From NCBI RefSeq assembly GCF_016786255.1, contig NZ_JADMKT010000080.1:70796-134795 (forward strand): 64,000 bases of DNA, read 5' to 3'. The notes under the pieces were generated by a model. It was not told the DNA's origin and did not search any database. It saw only the letters and a program-made list of their open reading frames with translations. The translations under genes were made by a program, and so were the position numbers. Source of the DNA: Robertkochia sediminum (GTDB lineage: Bacteria > Bacteroidota > Bacteroidia > Flavobacteriales > Flavobacteriaceae). How positions within the stretch are numbered: the stretch's first letter is position 1; each line of letters begins with the position of its first letter. Below are positions 44,340 through 53,195 of the stretch, piece by piece.

Positions 44340-44437
44340 ACTTTAAGGGAGCTCGGGCCTTTCTCCACTTCGTCAATTGACAACGATTAGTTCTCTATTT
44401 CTGAAAAAATCGTATTTTCCCCTCACAAAGAATCTTC

Positions 44438-44914
44438 ATGCAAAAACTGGCCCTGATCATTTGCTGTTTCCTTTTGGTTTCTTGTGATCTTTTTGATTCC
44501 AAAAAAGTATCGCCGGAAGAGATCGTCCGCGAAGAGATGAAAAGTATCAATTGGAACGATGTCGATCATTTCCCGATCTTTCCTTCCTGCGATGAAACCG
44601 CCAACAGGCAGGCGCAGCAGCTTTGTTTTCAGCAAGAATTTACCGAACAGATCTACCGAACCCTAAGCAAGCACCAATTGGTGGTGCGCAAAAGATTTCA
44701 GGATACGGTAAAGGTCCAGTTGCTTATAGATAGTAAGGGTAAGATCTCTATCATATCGATCAATAAAAGCGAGGAAACCGAAAAAATGCTCCCTGCCCTC
44801 GATGGACTGATCGAGCTGGCTGTAAATCGAATGCCTAAGGTGTATCCCGCACTAAAGCGCAATATTCCTGTAAATACCCGGGTGGTCATGCCGGTGGTGC
44901 TCAAAATGGATTGA
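44438..44914 (+). CDS. TonB-C-like lipoprotein
   Basis: A 158-residue lipoprotein: MQKLALIICCFLLVSCDLF is the signal peptide with Cys16 as the lipidation site. The last 90 residues have the strand pattern of TonB C-terminal domains, with VQLLIDSKGKISIISI and a final VNTRVVMPVVLK, matching the third strand pattern in the upstream M56 protein. FPSCDETANRQAQQLCFQQEF carries two Cys that could form a disulfide. Sequence similarity to the adjacent domains is weak, so the relation is tentative. It follows the M56 terminator. Confidence 0.7.
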   Translation: MQKLALIICCFLLVSCDLFDSKKVSPEEIVREEMKSINWNDVDHFPIFPSCDETANRQAQQLCFQQEFTEQIYRTLSKHQLVVRKRFQDTVKVQLLIDSKGKISIISINKSEETEKMLPALDGLIELAVNRMPKVYPALKRNIPVNTRVVMPVVLKMD

Positions 44915-44990
44915 TCACAGTTAATTAAACTTCTTCCCGTATTTTATGCGTTAATTTGCATCGTCGGGTAATGGCATAAATCAATAGCTC

Positions 44991-45545
44991 TTGAAGAACG
45001 AAAGAATTATTTTAGGGATCGATCCGGGAACTACCATCATGGGGTTCGGACTCATTAAATGCGTGGGGCAGCATATCACGCTGATCCAGCTGGATGAACT
45101 TATCCTTAAAAAGTATACCGACCATTACCTGAAACTTCAGAAGATCTTTGAGCATACCATCGGATTGATAGAGGCGTATCATCCGGATGAGATCGCTCTT
45201 GAAGCGCCTTTCTTTGGTAAGAATGTACAGTCTATGCTTAAATTGGGCCGTGCCCAGGGGGTAGCCATGGCTGCAGGTCTTTCACGACAGATCCCTGTTA
45301 CCGAATATTCCCCCAGAAAGATCAAAATGGCCATTACCGGTAAGGGTAGTGCCAGTAAGGAACAGGTGGCCCGCATGCTGCAAAGTATTGTGGAGCTCAA
45401 GACCCTCCCTAAGAATCTGGATGCGACCGACGGACTCGCCGTTGCGGTGTGTCATTTTTACAATAGCGGGAAGGTGGTTGCAGGAAAAAGCTATTCCGGA
45501 TGGGAGGCTTTTGTAAAGCAAAACGAATCCCGGGTAAAAAAATAG
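44991..45545 (+). CDS. ruvC: Holliday junction resolvase RuvC
   Basis: A 184-residue RuvC. Catalytic acids are visible in ILGIDPGT (residues 7-14), LEAPFFGKN and ATDGLAVAVCH. It cuts Holliday junctions in complex with RuvAB. There is no ATG near the family start; a TTG at 44991 gives KNERIILGIDPGTT, so TTG is the start. ruvA and ruvB are not in the window. A small hypothetical gene follows nine bases later. Confidence 0.94.
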   Translation: MKNERIILGIDPGTTIMGFGLIKCVGQHITLIQLDELILKKYTDHYLKLQKIFEHTIGLIEAYHPDEIALEAPFFGKNVQSMLKLGRAQGVAMAAGLSRQIPVTEYSPRKIKMAITGKGSASKEQVARMLQSIVELKTLPKNLDATDGLAVAVCHFYNSGKVVAGKSYSGWEAFVKQNESRVKK

Positions 45546-45554
45546 TTGAGCGTT

Positions 45555-45914
45555 ATGGGGGGAGAAATGCAAAAGGTAGAAACGATACAGGAATTACTTT
45601 CGGTGGCGTCTGCAGAAAACCTGTACCCGAAACTGATAGCCCAGCTCAATAAGGACCTGGCCTATGCCAATCACGAACACAGCTTCCCTTCAACCATTGC
45701 TCCGGAAGAACTCAAAAGGGAATTACATGAAGTTGTTTACCACCTGGTGAATGATCGTTTTGCCGATTATCTCAATCTCTTGTACATCATCGATGTTTCA
45801 GAGGCTCAGGTGCGAAAGCTTGACGGGAGCGATCTTGTTAAGCTCGCTGCACAGGTGTCTTTTTTGATCCTGAAACGGGAATGGCAAAAGGTGTGGTATA
45901 AGAACCGCTATTAG
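45555..45914 (+). CDS. Small conserved hypothetical protein
   Basis: A 119-residue protein that I do not recognise as a named family. It is helical and acidic with no signal peptide or membrane segment, with KLIAQLNKDLAYANHEHSF and a C-terminal LAAQVSFLILKREWQKVWYKNRY. Starts may be ATG 45555, ATG 45567 or TTG 45546. It follows ruvC by nine bases on the same strand and may be co-transcribed. Its stop overlaps the convergent outer-membrane gene by four bases. Confidence 0.6.
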   Translation: MGGEMQKVETIQELLSVASAENLYPKLIAQLNKDLAYANHEHSFPSTIAPEELKRELHEVVYHLVNDRFADYLNLLYIIDVSEAQVRKLDGSDLVKLAAQVSFLILKREWQKVWYKNRY

Positions 45915-46450
45915 AAGTAGACCCTGAAAAAGGGTGCCCAGGCATTGGCGTAGATGCTTTTCCTGCTGTCGTACAACACATCGTAACGTACCCCTACCGT
46001 TACAGGCCCCGTATTATAACCTGCTCCCAGGAACAGCGCCGGATACCAATAATCCTGATCGGCAATAAGATCGCTGTCAAAATCTCTCGCAACCCGTAAC
46101 TCTTCGAACTCTGCAGAAAGTTGTACCTGTGGTACCGGACTAAAGAGTCCGATAAGGCTCCCTCCAAAAATGGTCGATTTGTAAAAGTTGTCTTCTGCAG
46201 CGTAGCTAAAATTGAGTCCTGCCCCTAATGCCATGGACCGATTTACCTGGTAGATGGCACTTGGAGCCAGGGTGGCCGAGAAAAAATTGTTTCCAAAACC
46301 GAGGCCGACGCTTCCGCCAAAGCGAATATTCTCAGCAAAGCCCCTTTTTTGAGTGGGGGGATAGCTTTGGGCGTTAACGTTTGCGTAAAAAAACACCGCT
46401 AAAAATAGGGGTGTGAAATGTTTTAAGAAAAAAAACGAAGGTATTCTCAT
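45911..46450 (-). CDS. Outer-membrane beta-barrel-like protein
   Basis: A 179-residue protein with a signal peptide (MRIPSFFFLKHFTPLFLAVFFYANVNAQ, cleaved after Gln28) and a body of alternating beta strands rich in Gly and aromatic residues, ending FFRVYF, the C-terminal aromatic typical of outer-membrane barrels. Homologues in Flavobacteriaceae are often mis-named alpha-ketoglutarate decarboxylase because they sit beside sucA; there is no enzyme motif here. Divergent from sucA with 107 bases between. Confidence 0.7.
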   Translation of the reverse strand: MRIPSFFFLKHFTPLFLAVFFYANVNAQSYPPTQKRGFAENIRFGGSVGLGFGNNFFSATLAPSAIYQVNRSMALGAGLNFSYAAEDNFYKSTIFGGSLIGLFSPVPQVQLSAEFEELRVARDFDSDLIADQDYWYPALFLGAGYNTGPVTVGVRYDVLYDSRKSIYANAWAPFFRVYF

Positions 46451-46483
46451 AATTCTTTATGATGGGTTATAAATATACTAAAA

Positions 46484-46517
46484 TTGAATGCTGTTTTTCG
46501 CAATTATTGTACTTTTG
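46484..46517 (+). promoter_or_regulatory. Promoter TTG-N23-TACTTTTG of sucA
   Basis: TTG at 46484-46486 and TACTTTTG at 46510-46517 with a 23-base spacer fit the Bacteroidota consensus. The ATG is at 46558, giving a leader of about 34 bases. Confidence 0.6.
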
Positions 46518-46557
46518 TCAGTAAAATTTTGCCATTTAACGGCCTTGAAAAGAAAAC

Positions 46558-49365
46558 ATGGATAAATATTCCTTTTTAAATGCGGCTCACACCGCTTTTT
46601 TTGCGGAGTTATACGACCAATATTTAATAAATCCCGATAGTGTAGAACCTAGTTGGAGGGCCTTTTTTCAGGGCTTCGACTTCGGAATGGAGAGTGCTTC
46701 TCCCGAAGAGTTGAGGCAAGCCCTGGAAGATGAAACCTATATGGTTGAAGTTCCTGCAACAGGCGAAAAGTACGAGATCTCTACCGACGTTCATAAGGAG
46801 TTCCAGGTGATACGCCTTATCGATGCCTACAGGGGAAGAGGACACCTCTTTACCAAGACGAATCCCGTGCGCGAGCGGAGAAAATACGCCCCTACCCTGG
46901 CTCTGGAGAATTTCGGCCTTTCCAACAAGGATCTGGAAACCGTTTTCAGTGCAGGAGATGTGTTGGGGATCGGCCCGTCTACCCTTAAGGAGATCGTAAG
47001 ACACCTCGAAGCTATCTACTGTGATGCGATCGGAGTTGAGTATATGCATATTCGTCACCCTGAGATCGTTCAGTGGATCCAGGAGTGGCTCAACAAGAAT
47101 GATAATCACCCGAAATTTAGCGAAGGACAGAAAAAACACATCCTCAGGAAGCTGAGTGAAGCTGTGGTTTTTGAGTCGTTTCTCCATACCAAATACGTCG
47201 GGCAAAAACGTTTCTCTCTGGAAGGGAATGAGTCGCTTATCCCGGCCCTCGATGCTATTGTCGAAATGGCAGCAGGAATGGGCGTGAAACAATTCGTTAT
47301 GGGAATGGCTCACCGCGGTAGGCTTAATGTGCTTACCAATATCTTCGGTAAGAGCGCTAAAGACATCTTTAGTGAGTTCGAAGGAAAAGATTATGAGGTA
47401 GCCGCCTTTGACGGGGATGTGAAGTATCACCTCGGGTGGACCAGTGATCGACTTACCGATAACGGGAACAAGATCAATATGAATATCGCTCCAAACCCAT
47501 CCCACCTCGAGACCGTTGGTCCGGTGGTGCAGGGGATCACGCGGGCAAAGCAAGATCAGCATACACCCGATGACCTGTCTAAGGTGTTGCCTATCGTTGT
47601 ACACGGCGATGCGGCTATTGCCGGTCAGGGAGTGGTTTATGAGATGGCGCAAATGGCCGGTCTTGATGGCTACAGAACGGGAGGTACGATCCATGTGGTT
47701 GTGAACAACCAGATCGGATTTACCACCAACTACCTGGATGCGAGAACCTCTACCTATTGTACCGATGTAGGTAAGGTGACCCTGAGTCCGGTAATGCACG
47801 TTAATGCAGATGATGCGGAGGCCGTGGTGCACGCTGCTGCCTTTGCCCTGGAATACCGTATGCGTTTTGGGCGCGATGTGTTCATCGACCTGCTCGGATA
47901 TCGAAAGTATGGCCATAATGAGGGGGATGAGCCCCGATTTACCCAGCCTAAATTGTATAAGGCTATCGCCAAGCATGAGAATCCACGTGATATCTATGCG
48001 CAGCGTTTGATCTCAGAAGGTCTTGTCGATGAGTCGTATGTTAAAGATCTCGATGCAAAATACAAGTCCGGCCTTGAAGAGCACCTGGAGGATTCCAGAA
48101 AAGAAAGTCTAACGGTGATCAAACCGTTTATGGAGGACGAATGGAAAGGACTTAGCAGGGTGAAGCGCGATGGGATGTGCGAGTCTATCGACACCTCTTA
48201 TCCGAAAGATAAGCTCGCTGCTATAGCCAAGGCCATTACTACCCTGCCGGAAGACAAGAAATTTATAAGAAAGATCCAGCGTCTGGTCGGGGAGCGTTAT
48301 AAGATGTTCTTCGAGAAGGATCAGCTGGACTGGGCTATGGGAGAGCTCCTGGCCTATGGCTCACTATTAGAAGAAGGTCACGGGGTGCGCATCTCAGGAC
48401 AGGATGTGGAGCGCGGTACCTTTTCCCACCGTCACGCGGTGATCAAGGTTGAAGATTCGGAGGAAGAAGTAATACTTCTTAATGAATTAGGAGATCATCA
48501 GAACGGACAGTTCGATATATACAATTCCCTGCTTTCAGAGTATGGGGTGGTAGGGTTTGATTATGGGTATGCCATGGCCAATCCGAATACCCTGACCATT
48601 TGGGAGGCGCAATTCGGGGATTTCAGTAACGGAGCACAGATCATGATCGACCAGTACATTACTTCTGCTGAAGATAAGTGGAAGATGATGAATGGATTGG
48701 TGATGCTGTTGCCGCACGGATATGAAGGTCAGGGTGCAGAGCACTCTTCGGCCCGCATGGAACGTTACCTGCAATTGTGTGCTAAAGACAATATGTATGT
48801 AGCCGATGTAACCACTCCGGCTAACTTTTTCCACTTGTTGAGAAGACAGATGAAGGCGACCTTTAGAAAGCCGTTGATCGTATTTACACCTAAGAGCTTG
48901 CTGAGGCATCCTAAAGTAGTTTCTTCTGCTGAAGAATTGGCGAATGGAAGTTTCCAGATGGTGATCGATGATCAGGAAGTGAAGAAAGATAAGGTGACTT
49001 CGGTGGTATTCTGTACCGGGAAGTTCTATTACGACCTGCTTGCGGCCAGAGAAGAAAATGGTAGAGATGATGTGGCGCTCGTTCGACTCGAACAGCTATT
49101 CCCGCTACCGGAAGAAAAGATCCGTGAGGTGATCGCCGGATATGCCAATGCCAAAGAAGTGGTTTGGGCACAGGAAGAGCCCCGTAATATGGGGGCGTGG
49201 TCGTACCTGTTGCTACACCTTCCGGAAGCCCGGGAGTTCAGAGTGGCTTCAAGACGATTCTATTCGGCGCCGGCAGCAGGAAGTGCTACCCGATCGAAGA
49301 TTCGTCATCAGGAGGTTATCGACTATGTTTTTGATGCGTCAAAAGACAATATGGTGCGCAGATAA
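46558..49365 (+). CDS. sucA: 2-oxoglutarate dehydrogenase E1 component
   Basis: A 935-residue thiamine diphosphate-dependent E1 subunit. Family motifs are FLHTKYVGQKRFSLEG, MGMAHRGRLNVL and the ThDP-binding HGDAAIAGQGVV region with VVNNQIGFTT near residue 380; the C-terminal half carries the pyrimidine-binding VEDSEEEV-HQNGQF region and the MERYLQL segment. It decarboxylates 2-oxoglutarate and transfers the succinyl group to lipoate on OdhB. Length is normal for the family (about 930-950). odhB follows after 99 bases; the lipoamide dehydrogenase gene is not in the window. Confidence 0.97.
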   Translation: MDKYSFLNAAHTAFFAELYDQYLINPDSVEPSWRAFFQGFDFGMESASPEELRQALEDETYMVEVPATGEKYEISTDVHKEFQVIRLIDAYRGRGHLFTKTNPVRERRKYAPTLALENFGLSNKDLETVFSAGDVLGIGPSTLKEIVRHLEAIYCDAIGVEYMHIRHPEIVQWIQEWLNKNDNHPKFSEGQKKHILRKLSEAVVFESFLHTKYVGQKRFSLEGNESLIPALDAIVEMAAGMGVKQFVMGMAHRGRLNVLTNIFGKSAKDIFSEFEGKDYEVAAFDGDVKYHLGWTSDRLTDNGNKINMNIAPNPSHLETVGPVVQGITRAKQDQHTPDDLSKVLPIVVHGDAAIAGQGVVYEMAQMAGLDGYRTGGTIHVVVNNQIGFTTNYLDARTSTYCTDVGKVTLSPVMHVNADDAEAVVHAAAFALEYRMRFGRDVFIDLLGYRKYGHNEGDEPRFTQPKLYKAIAKHENPRDIYAQRLISEGLVDESYVKDLDAKYKSGLEEHLEDSRKESLTVIKPFMEDEWKGLSRVKRDGMCESIDTSYPKDKLAAIAKAITTLPEDKKFIRKIQRLVGERYKMFFEKDQLDWAMGELLAYGSLLEEGHGVRISGQDVERGTFSHRHAVIKVEDSEEEVILLNELGDHQNGQFDIYNSLLSEYGVVGFDYGYAMANPNTLTIWEAQFGDFSNGAQIMIDQYITSAEDKWKMMNGLVMLLPHGYEGQGAEHSSARMERYLQLCAKDNMYVADVTTPANFFHLLRRQMKATFRKPLIVFTPKSLLRHPKVVSSAEELANGSFQMVIDDQEVKKDKVTSVVFCTGKFYYDLLAAREENGRDDVALVRLEQLFPLPEEKIREVIAGYANAKEVVWAQEEPRNMGAWSYLLLHLPEAREFRVASRRFYSAPAAGSATRSKIRHQEVIDYVFDASKDNMVRR

Positions 49366-49392
49366 CAAAGAAAATTAAAAGAGGAGATCAGA

Positions 49393-49400
49393 TATATTTG
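49393..49400 (+). promoter_or_regulatory. Possible internal promoter -7 element (TATATTTG) before odhB
   Basis: A perfect TAnnTTTG match in the sucA-odhB gap, 65 bases before the odhB ATG. No matching -33 element, so it may be weak or chance. Confidence 0.35.
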
Positions 49401-49464
49401 TATCAGAAAAGCCTCGAAAACCATAAACTAATCAAGAATTTTTTAAGACTAAAATAGGATACAG

Positions 49465-50688
49465 ATGATTTTAGAAATGAAAGTCCCTTCGCCGGGAGAG
49501 TCTATTACAGAAGTAGAGATCGCGCAATGGCTGGTAGAAGACGGTGATTACGTTGAAAAAGACCAGGCGATCGCTGAGGTTGATTCTGATAAGGCTACCC
49601 TGGAATTGCCGGCAGAGGCAAGTGGGATCATCACCCTAAAAGCCGAAGAAGGTGATGCTGTAGCTGTGGGAGAAGTGGTGTGTTTGATCGATACCAGTGC
49701 CGAAAAACCTGCTGGTGGAGCAACGTCTGAGCCAAAGGCGGAAGAAGAAAAAGCTCCTGCTAAAAAAGAAGAAAAAGAAGCGCCTAAGGAAGCGCCTGCT
49801 GCCGACACTTATGCCAGCGGAACAGCAAGTCCTGCGGCCAAAAAGATCCTTGCCGAAAAAGGCATCGACCCTAAAGAAATAAAAGGAACCGGAAAAGACG
49901 GACGAATTACCAAAGACGACGCGGTTAAGGCGGTGCCATCCATGGGGACCCCTGGCGGAGGAAGTCGTGGCGTATCCCGTTCGAAGCTTTCTATGCTCCG
50001 CAGAAAAGTGGCCGAACGTCTTGTTTCTGCCAAGAACGAGACGGCCATGCTTACCACCTTCAATGAGGTGGATATGAGTCCGATCTTTGCGCTGCGTAGC
50101 CAGTATAAAGAAGACTTTAAGGCCAAGCACGGAGTGAGTCTCGGATTTATGAGTTTCTTCACCAAAGCTGTGGTTCGCGCCTTGCAGATGTATCCTGCTG
50201 TGAACTCCATGATCGACGGTAAGGAAATGATCACCTATGATTTCTGTGATATTTCTGTGGCTGTTTCAGGGCCAAAGGGACTCATGGTTCCGGTAATGCG
50301 TAATGCCGAAAATCTGAGTTTCCGCGGGGTAGAGCAGGAGATCAAACGTCTGGCTATTCGCGCCCGTGACGGACAGATCACTGTGGATGAAATGACCGGG
50401 GGAACCTTCACCATTTCCAATGGAGGGGTGTTTGGATCCATGTTGTCTACGCCAATTATCAATCCGCCGCAATCAGGTATCCTCGGGATGCACAATATCG
50501 TAGAGCGTCCGGTTGCTGTTAATGGTAAGGTAGAGATCAGGCCTATTATGTATGTGGCACTGTCTTATGACCACCGTATCATTGACGGAAGAGAGTCGGT
50601 TGGATTCCTGGTGGCTGTAAAAGAGGCCCTCGAGAATCCGGAAGAACTTCTTATGGATAACAATGTTAAGAAAGCACTGGAGCTGTAA
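49465..50688 (+). CDS. odhB: Dihydrolipoyllysine succinyltransferase E2 component
   Basis: A 407-residue E2 of the 2-oxoglutarate dehydrogenase complex. The single lipoyl domain (1-75) has lipoyl Lys43 in [12 protein letters not shown] flexible Ala/Glu/Lys/Pro linker (about 78-115) leads to the E3-binding domain (about 119-155, [20 protein letters not shown]), then the catalytic domain (about 170-405) with [10 protein letters not shown], the HxxxD motif. It pairs with sucA upstream. An intrinsic terminator follows. Confidence 0.97.
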   Translation: MILEMKVPSPGESITEVEIAQWLVEDGDYVEKDQAIAEVDSDKATLELPAEASGIITLKAEEGDAVAVGEVVCLIDTSAEKPAGGATSEPKAEEEKAPAKKEEKEAPKEAPAADTYASGTASPAAKKILAEKGIDPKEIKGTGKDGRITKDDAVKAVPSMGTPGGGSRGVSRSKLSMLRRKVAERLVSAKNETAMLTTFNEVDMSPIFALRSQYKEDFKAKHGVSLGFMSFFTKAVVRALQMYPAVNSMIDGKEMITYDFCDISVAVSGPKGLMVPVMRNAENLSFRGVEQEIKRLAIRARDGQITVDEMTGGTFTISNGGVFGSMLSTPIINPPQSGILGMHNIVERPVAVNGKVEIRPIMYVALSYDHRIIDGRESVGFLVAVKEALENPEELLMDNNVKKALEL

Positions 50689-50712
50689 GCGACCGGTGAA
50701 TGAATATAAAGG

Positions 50713-50744
50713 CCGTCAAATCCTCTGGGTTTGGCGGTTTTTTT
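50713..50744 (+). terminator. Intrinsic terminator after odhB
   Basis: CCGTCAAATCC pairs with GGGTTTGGCGG (two G-T pairs) around a three-base loop, followed by T7. It closes the sucA-odhB unit. Confidence 0.85.
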
Positions 50745-50748
50745 ATGC

Positions 50749-51189
50749 TCATACCCTCAAATACAACGCCTTCTTGTCGTAATCTATAATAGCCTTGCCT
50801 CTTTTGAGGATATCGGAGCCAATAATACCATTAACAGGGGAAGCATTATGGTTAATGAGGGCCTGGTTTACATGCGTAAGGTCAAAGAGCACGATCTTGA
50901 TCCTTTTTCGTGACCAGTTGCCAATGGTGATCTCGTTCTTTTTGGAGATCTCTGTGGGCATATTAGAGGCGCCGGCTCCTGCAGCCCTGATGTCTGATGC
51001 CTCTGAGTTTAATTTGAACTTTTCGATACAATCGAGTCCGATACAGGTGCTGGAAGCTCCTGTGTCAAGGATGAACTTGCCTGCAACACCATTAATAGCG
51101 GCGTCCATTTCGAAGTGATTGGTCTTGGTTCGGGTAAGTTTGATTCTGGTGTATTCTTTGTCGTTGAGAAACTTTTTAAGGCTGGTCAT
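50749..51189 (-). CDS. Retropepsin-like aspartic protease
   Basis: A 146-residue single-domain aspartic protease of the retropepsin/DUF1758-like group: FILDTGASSTCIG contains the active-site DTGAS, and the C-terminal GIIGSDILKRGKAIIDYDKK strand region matches. No signal peptide, so cytoplasmic. It would be active as a dimer. Divergent from tatD by 53 bases. Confidence 0.85.
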   Translation of the reverse strand: MTSLKKFLNDKEYTRIKLTRTKTNHFEMDAAINGVAGKFILDTGASSTCIGLDCIEKFKLNSEASDIRAAGAGASNMPTEISKKNEITIGNWSRKRIKIVLFDLTHVNQALINHNASPVNGIIGSDILKRGKAIIDYDKKALYLRV

Positions 51190-51208
51190 GATCTTCCCAT
51201 GGTTTTCA

Positions 51209-51216
51209 CAAATATA
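51209..51216 (-). promoter_or_regulatory. -7 element (minus-strand TATATTTG) of the aspartic protease gene
   Basis: Perfect TAnnTTTG on the minus strand, 19 bases before the ATG at 51189. It lies in a 53-base gap shared with the tatD promoter. Confidence 0.5.
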
Positions 51217-51230
51217 GCCGATTAAACTGT

Positions 51231-51238
51231 TATTTTTG
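51231..51238 (+). promoter_or_regulatory. -7 element (TATTTTTG) directly before tatD
   Basis: Perfect TAnnTTTG that ends only four bases before the tatD ATG at 51243. Transcription would start at or next to the start codon, so the message could be leaderless. No TTG -33 element at normal spacing. Confidence 0.45.
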
Positions 51239-51242
51239 CGCC

Positions 51243-52010
51243 ATGATTTTAACAGATACTCATACCCATTTGTACAGTGAGGCCTTTGATGAAGATCGGG
51301 ACTCGATGATGCAGCGAGCTTTAGATGCGGGGGTTGAACGCTTTTTTATTCCTGCGATCGACGCCTCCTACATACCGTCCATGTTGCAATTGAAAAAGGA
51401 TTTTCCCGATCATATCTATCTTATGGCGGGCTTGCATCCTACTCATGTGAAAGAAAATTTCAGGGAAGAGTTGGAGCAGGCAAGACAAATGATGGAAGCG
51501 CATAAGGTGTATGCGGTAGGAGAAACAGGAATAGACCTGTACTGGGATAAGACCTTTGTTAAAGAGCAGCAGGAGGCTTTTCATACCCAAATTGGATGGG
51601 CTAAAGAAAAAGGACTTCCGGTGGTGATCCATTGCCGTGATGCTTTTGAAGAGGTGTTCGAGGTGTTGGAAGATGAGAAAGATGATAAACTTTTCGGGAT
51701 CTTTCATTGCTTTACCGGGACCGAAGCCCACGCTCAGCGTGCTATCGATTGTAATATGAAGCTGGGTATCGGTGGGGTTGTCACCTTTAAGAATGGTAAG
51801 ATCGATAAGTTTCTGGGTGATTTCCCTATTGAGCATATGGTGTTGGAAACCGATTCGCCCTACCTGGCGCCGGTGCCATACAGGGGGAAGCGCAATGAAA
51901 GTGCCTACCTCTTGCAGGTGGCAGAAAAAATGGCTCAGATCTATGGTCTGAGTGTGGAAGAAGTAGCCCGGATCACTACCGAAAATTCGCAGACTGTTTT
52001 CGGAATTTAA
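51243..52010 (+). CDS. TatD-family metal-dependent hydrolase
   Basis: A 255-residue TatD-type deoxyribonuclease/hydrolase. The metal motif DTHTHLYSEAFDEDRD is at residues 4-19, GETGIDLYWD near residue 92, VIHCRDAFEEV near 127 and the C-terminal ETDSPYLAPVPYRGKRNES, the family signature. Activity as a 3'-exonuclease/deoxyribonuclease in DNA or RNA processing is known for relatives; the exact role here is inferred. Followed by an acyltransferase gene about 10-58 bases downstream. Confidence 0.92.
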   Translation: MILTDTHTHLYSEAFDEDRDSMMQRALDAGVERFFIPAIDASYIPSMLQLKKDFPDHIYLMAGLHPTHVKENFREELEQARQMMEAHKVYAVGETGIDLYWDKTFVKEQQEAFHTQIGWAKEKGLPVVIHCRDAFEEVFEVLEDEKDDKLFGIFHCFTGTEAHAQRAIDCNMKLGIGGVVTFKNGKIDKFLGDFPIEHMVLETDSPYLAPVPYRGKRNESAYLLQVAEKMAQIYGLSVEEVARITTENSQTVFGI

Positions 52011-52067
52011 AAGGGCCCTTTGCGGTTTCTGAAAATTTCGTTGTTTTGTGGTCTAAATAACCAACCA

Positions 52068-53195
52068 TTGATAACAATAAACGACATACGACCCTATCAT
52101 GACGAGGAAGTTAATGAGGTGCTTTGCAGCTATGTGAGGCATCCCATGTTTCAGGCCTTGCTAGATTTCACCTTTCCGGATAAATCCATGCAAGAAGTGG
52201 TGGCAGAGGTGAAGGCCTGTCACTCGATTTCCGATTTCCAGACAAGGATCGTCTATCAGAGTATTCGTCAGGTATTGGAGCGCTCTTCAGATGGATTTAC
52301 TACAGAAGGGTTTGATAGGCTCGATCCGGATACGGCATACCTGTTCATCTCGAATCACCGGGATATCGTACTTGACACTTCCTTATTGAATGTAGCCTTG
52401 CACGATCACGGTCAGATCATGACCGCATCGGCTATTGGTGATAATCTGGTGCGCAAATCGTTTCTGCTGGCCCTGTCCAGGCTGAATCGTAATTTCCTGA
52501 TCTTTCGTAAACTCGGCGTCAGGGAAATGCTTCAAAGCTCCAGAGTGGTTTCTTCGTATATAAGAGAGTTGATCACCGGAGTGAATCGCTCTGTTTGGAT
52601 CGCTCAGCGCGAAGGAAGAACTAAAGATGGAGACGACCGTACCCAGCAAGGTGTGCTTAAGATGATCGCCCTGGGTAGCGATGAAGAAGATCTGATGCCG
52701 TACTTCAAGAAGCTGAAGATCGTGCCTGTGGCTATTTCTTATGAATTTGATCCCACCGATATGCTCAAAATGCCGGAGCTAATGGCCAAGCATTACGATC
52801 AGGAATATATAAAGTCGGAAAACGAAGATTTTAATAGTATCTTGAAGGGTGCAACGGGACAAAAGAAGCGCATACATATTTCGGCCTCAGCACCTCTGGC
52901 TGAAGAGCTGGATGAGATCGCCGCCAGCGGACTCCCTGTGAACAAGCAGTTGCAAATGCTTACGGAGTTGATCGATCTCAGGATCCATAAGCACTACAGG
53001 TTGTGGCCATCCAATTACATTGCTTATGACCTGCTTCATGAGACCAGTGCCTTTGCTTCGGAATACACCGATAAGGAGTTGCGTCAGTTTCAACGCCGTA
53101 TTTTACGTCGGGTAGACGATAATGATCCGGTGGCGCTGGAGAACTTTTTAAAGATGTACGCGAATCCCGTTGTCAATAAAATGCAGGAAGCATGA
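52068..53195 (+). CDS. 1-acyl-sn-glycerol-3-phosphate acyltransferase-like protein
   Basis: A protein of about 375 residues in the PlsC/GPAT acyltransferase superfamily. The catalytic HxxxxD appears as SNHRDIVLD near residue 98 and the glycerophosphate-binding region as WIAQREGRTKDGDDRTQQG. The C-terminal half is unlike PlsC and resembles larger Bacteroidota homologues. There is no ATG near the conserved start; TTG at 52068 (giving ITINDIRPYHDEEVNE) fits better than TTG at 52020, but both are possible. ATGA overlap with ansA at 53192-53195. Confidence 0.8.
   Translation: MITINDIRPYHDEEVNEVLCSYVRHPMFQALLDFTFPDKSMQEVVAEVKACHSISDFQTRIVYQSIRQVLERSSDGFTTEGFDRLDPDTAYLFISNHRDIVLDTSLLNVALHDHGQIMTASAIGDNLVRKSFLLALSRLNRNFLIFRKLGVREMLQSSRVVSSYIRELITGVNRSVWIAQREGRTKDGDDRTQQGVLKMIALGSDEEDLMPYFKKLKIVPVAISYEFDPTDMLKMPELMAKHYDQEYIKSENEDFNSILKGATGQKKRIHISASAPLAEELDEIAASGLPVNKQLQMLTELIDLRIHKHYRLWPSNYIAYDLLHETSAFASEYTDKELRQFQRRILRRVDDNDPVALENFLKMYANPVVNKMQEA

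Noticed and set aside
45911-46450. Annotation as alpha-ketoglutarate decarboxylase
   Set aside because: The protein is a signal-bearing beta-strand-rich protein ending in Phe with no enzyme motif; the name seems to be carried over from the neighbour sucA.
46624-47976. A 450-codon open frame antisense to sucA
   Set aside because: It lies wholly inside sucA on the opposite strand, matches no family, lacks a promoter or signal, and is explained by the codon usage of sucA.
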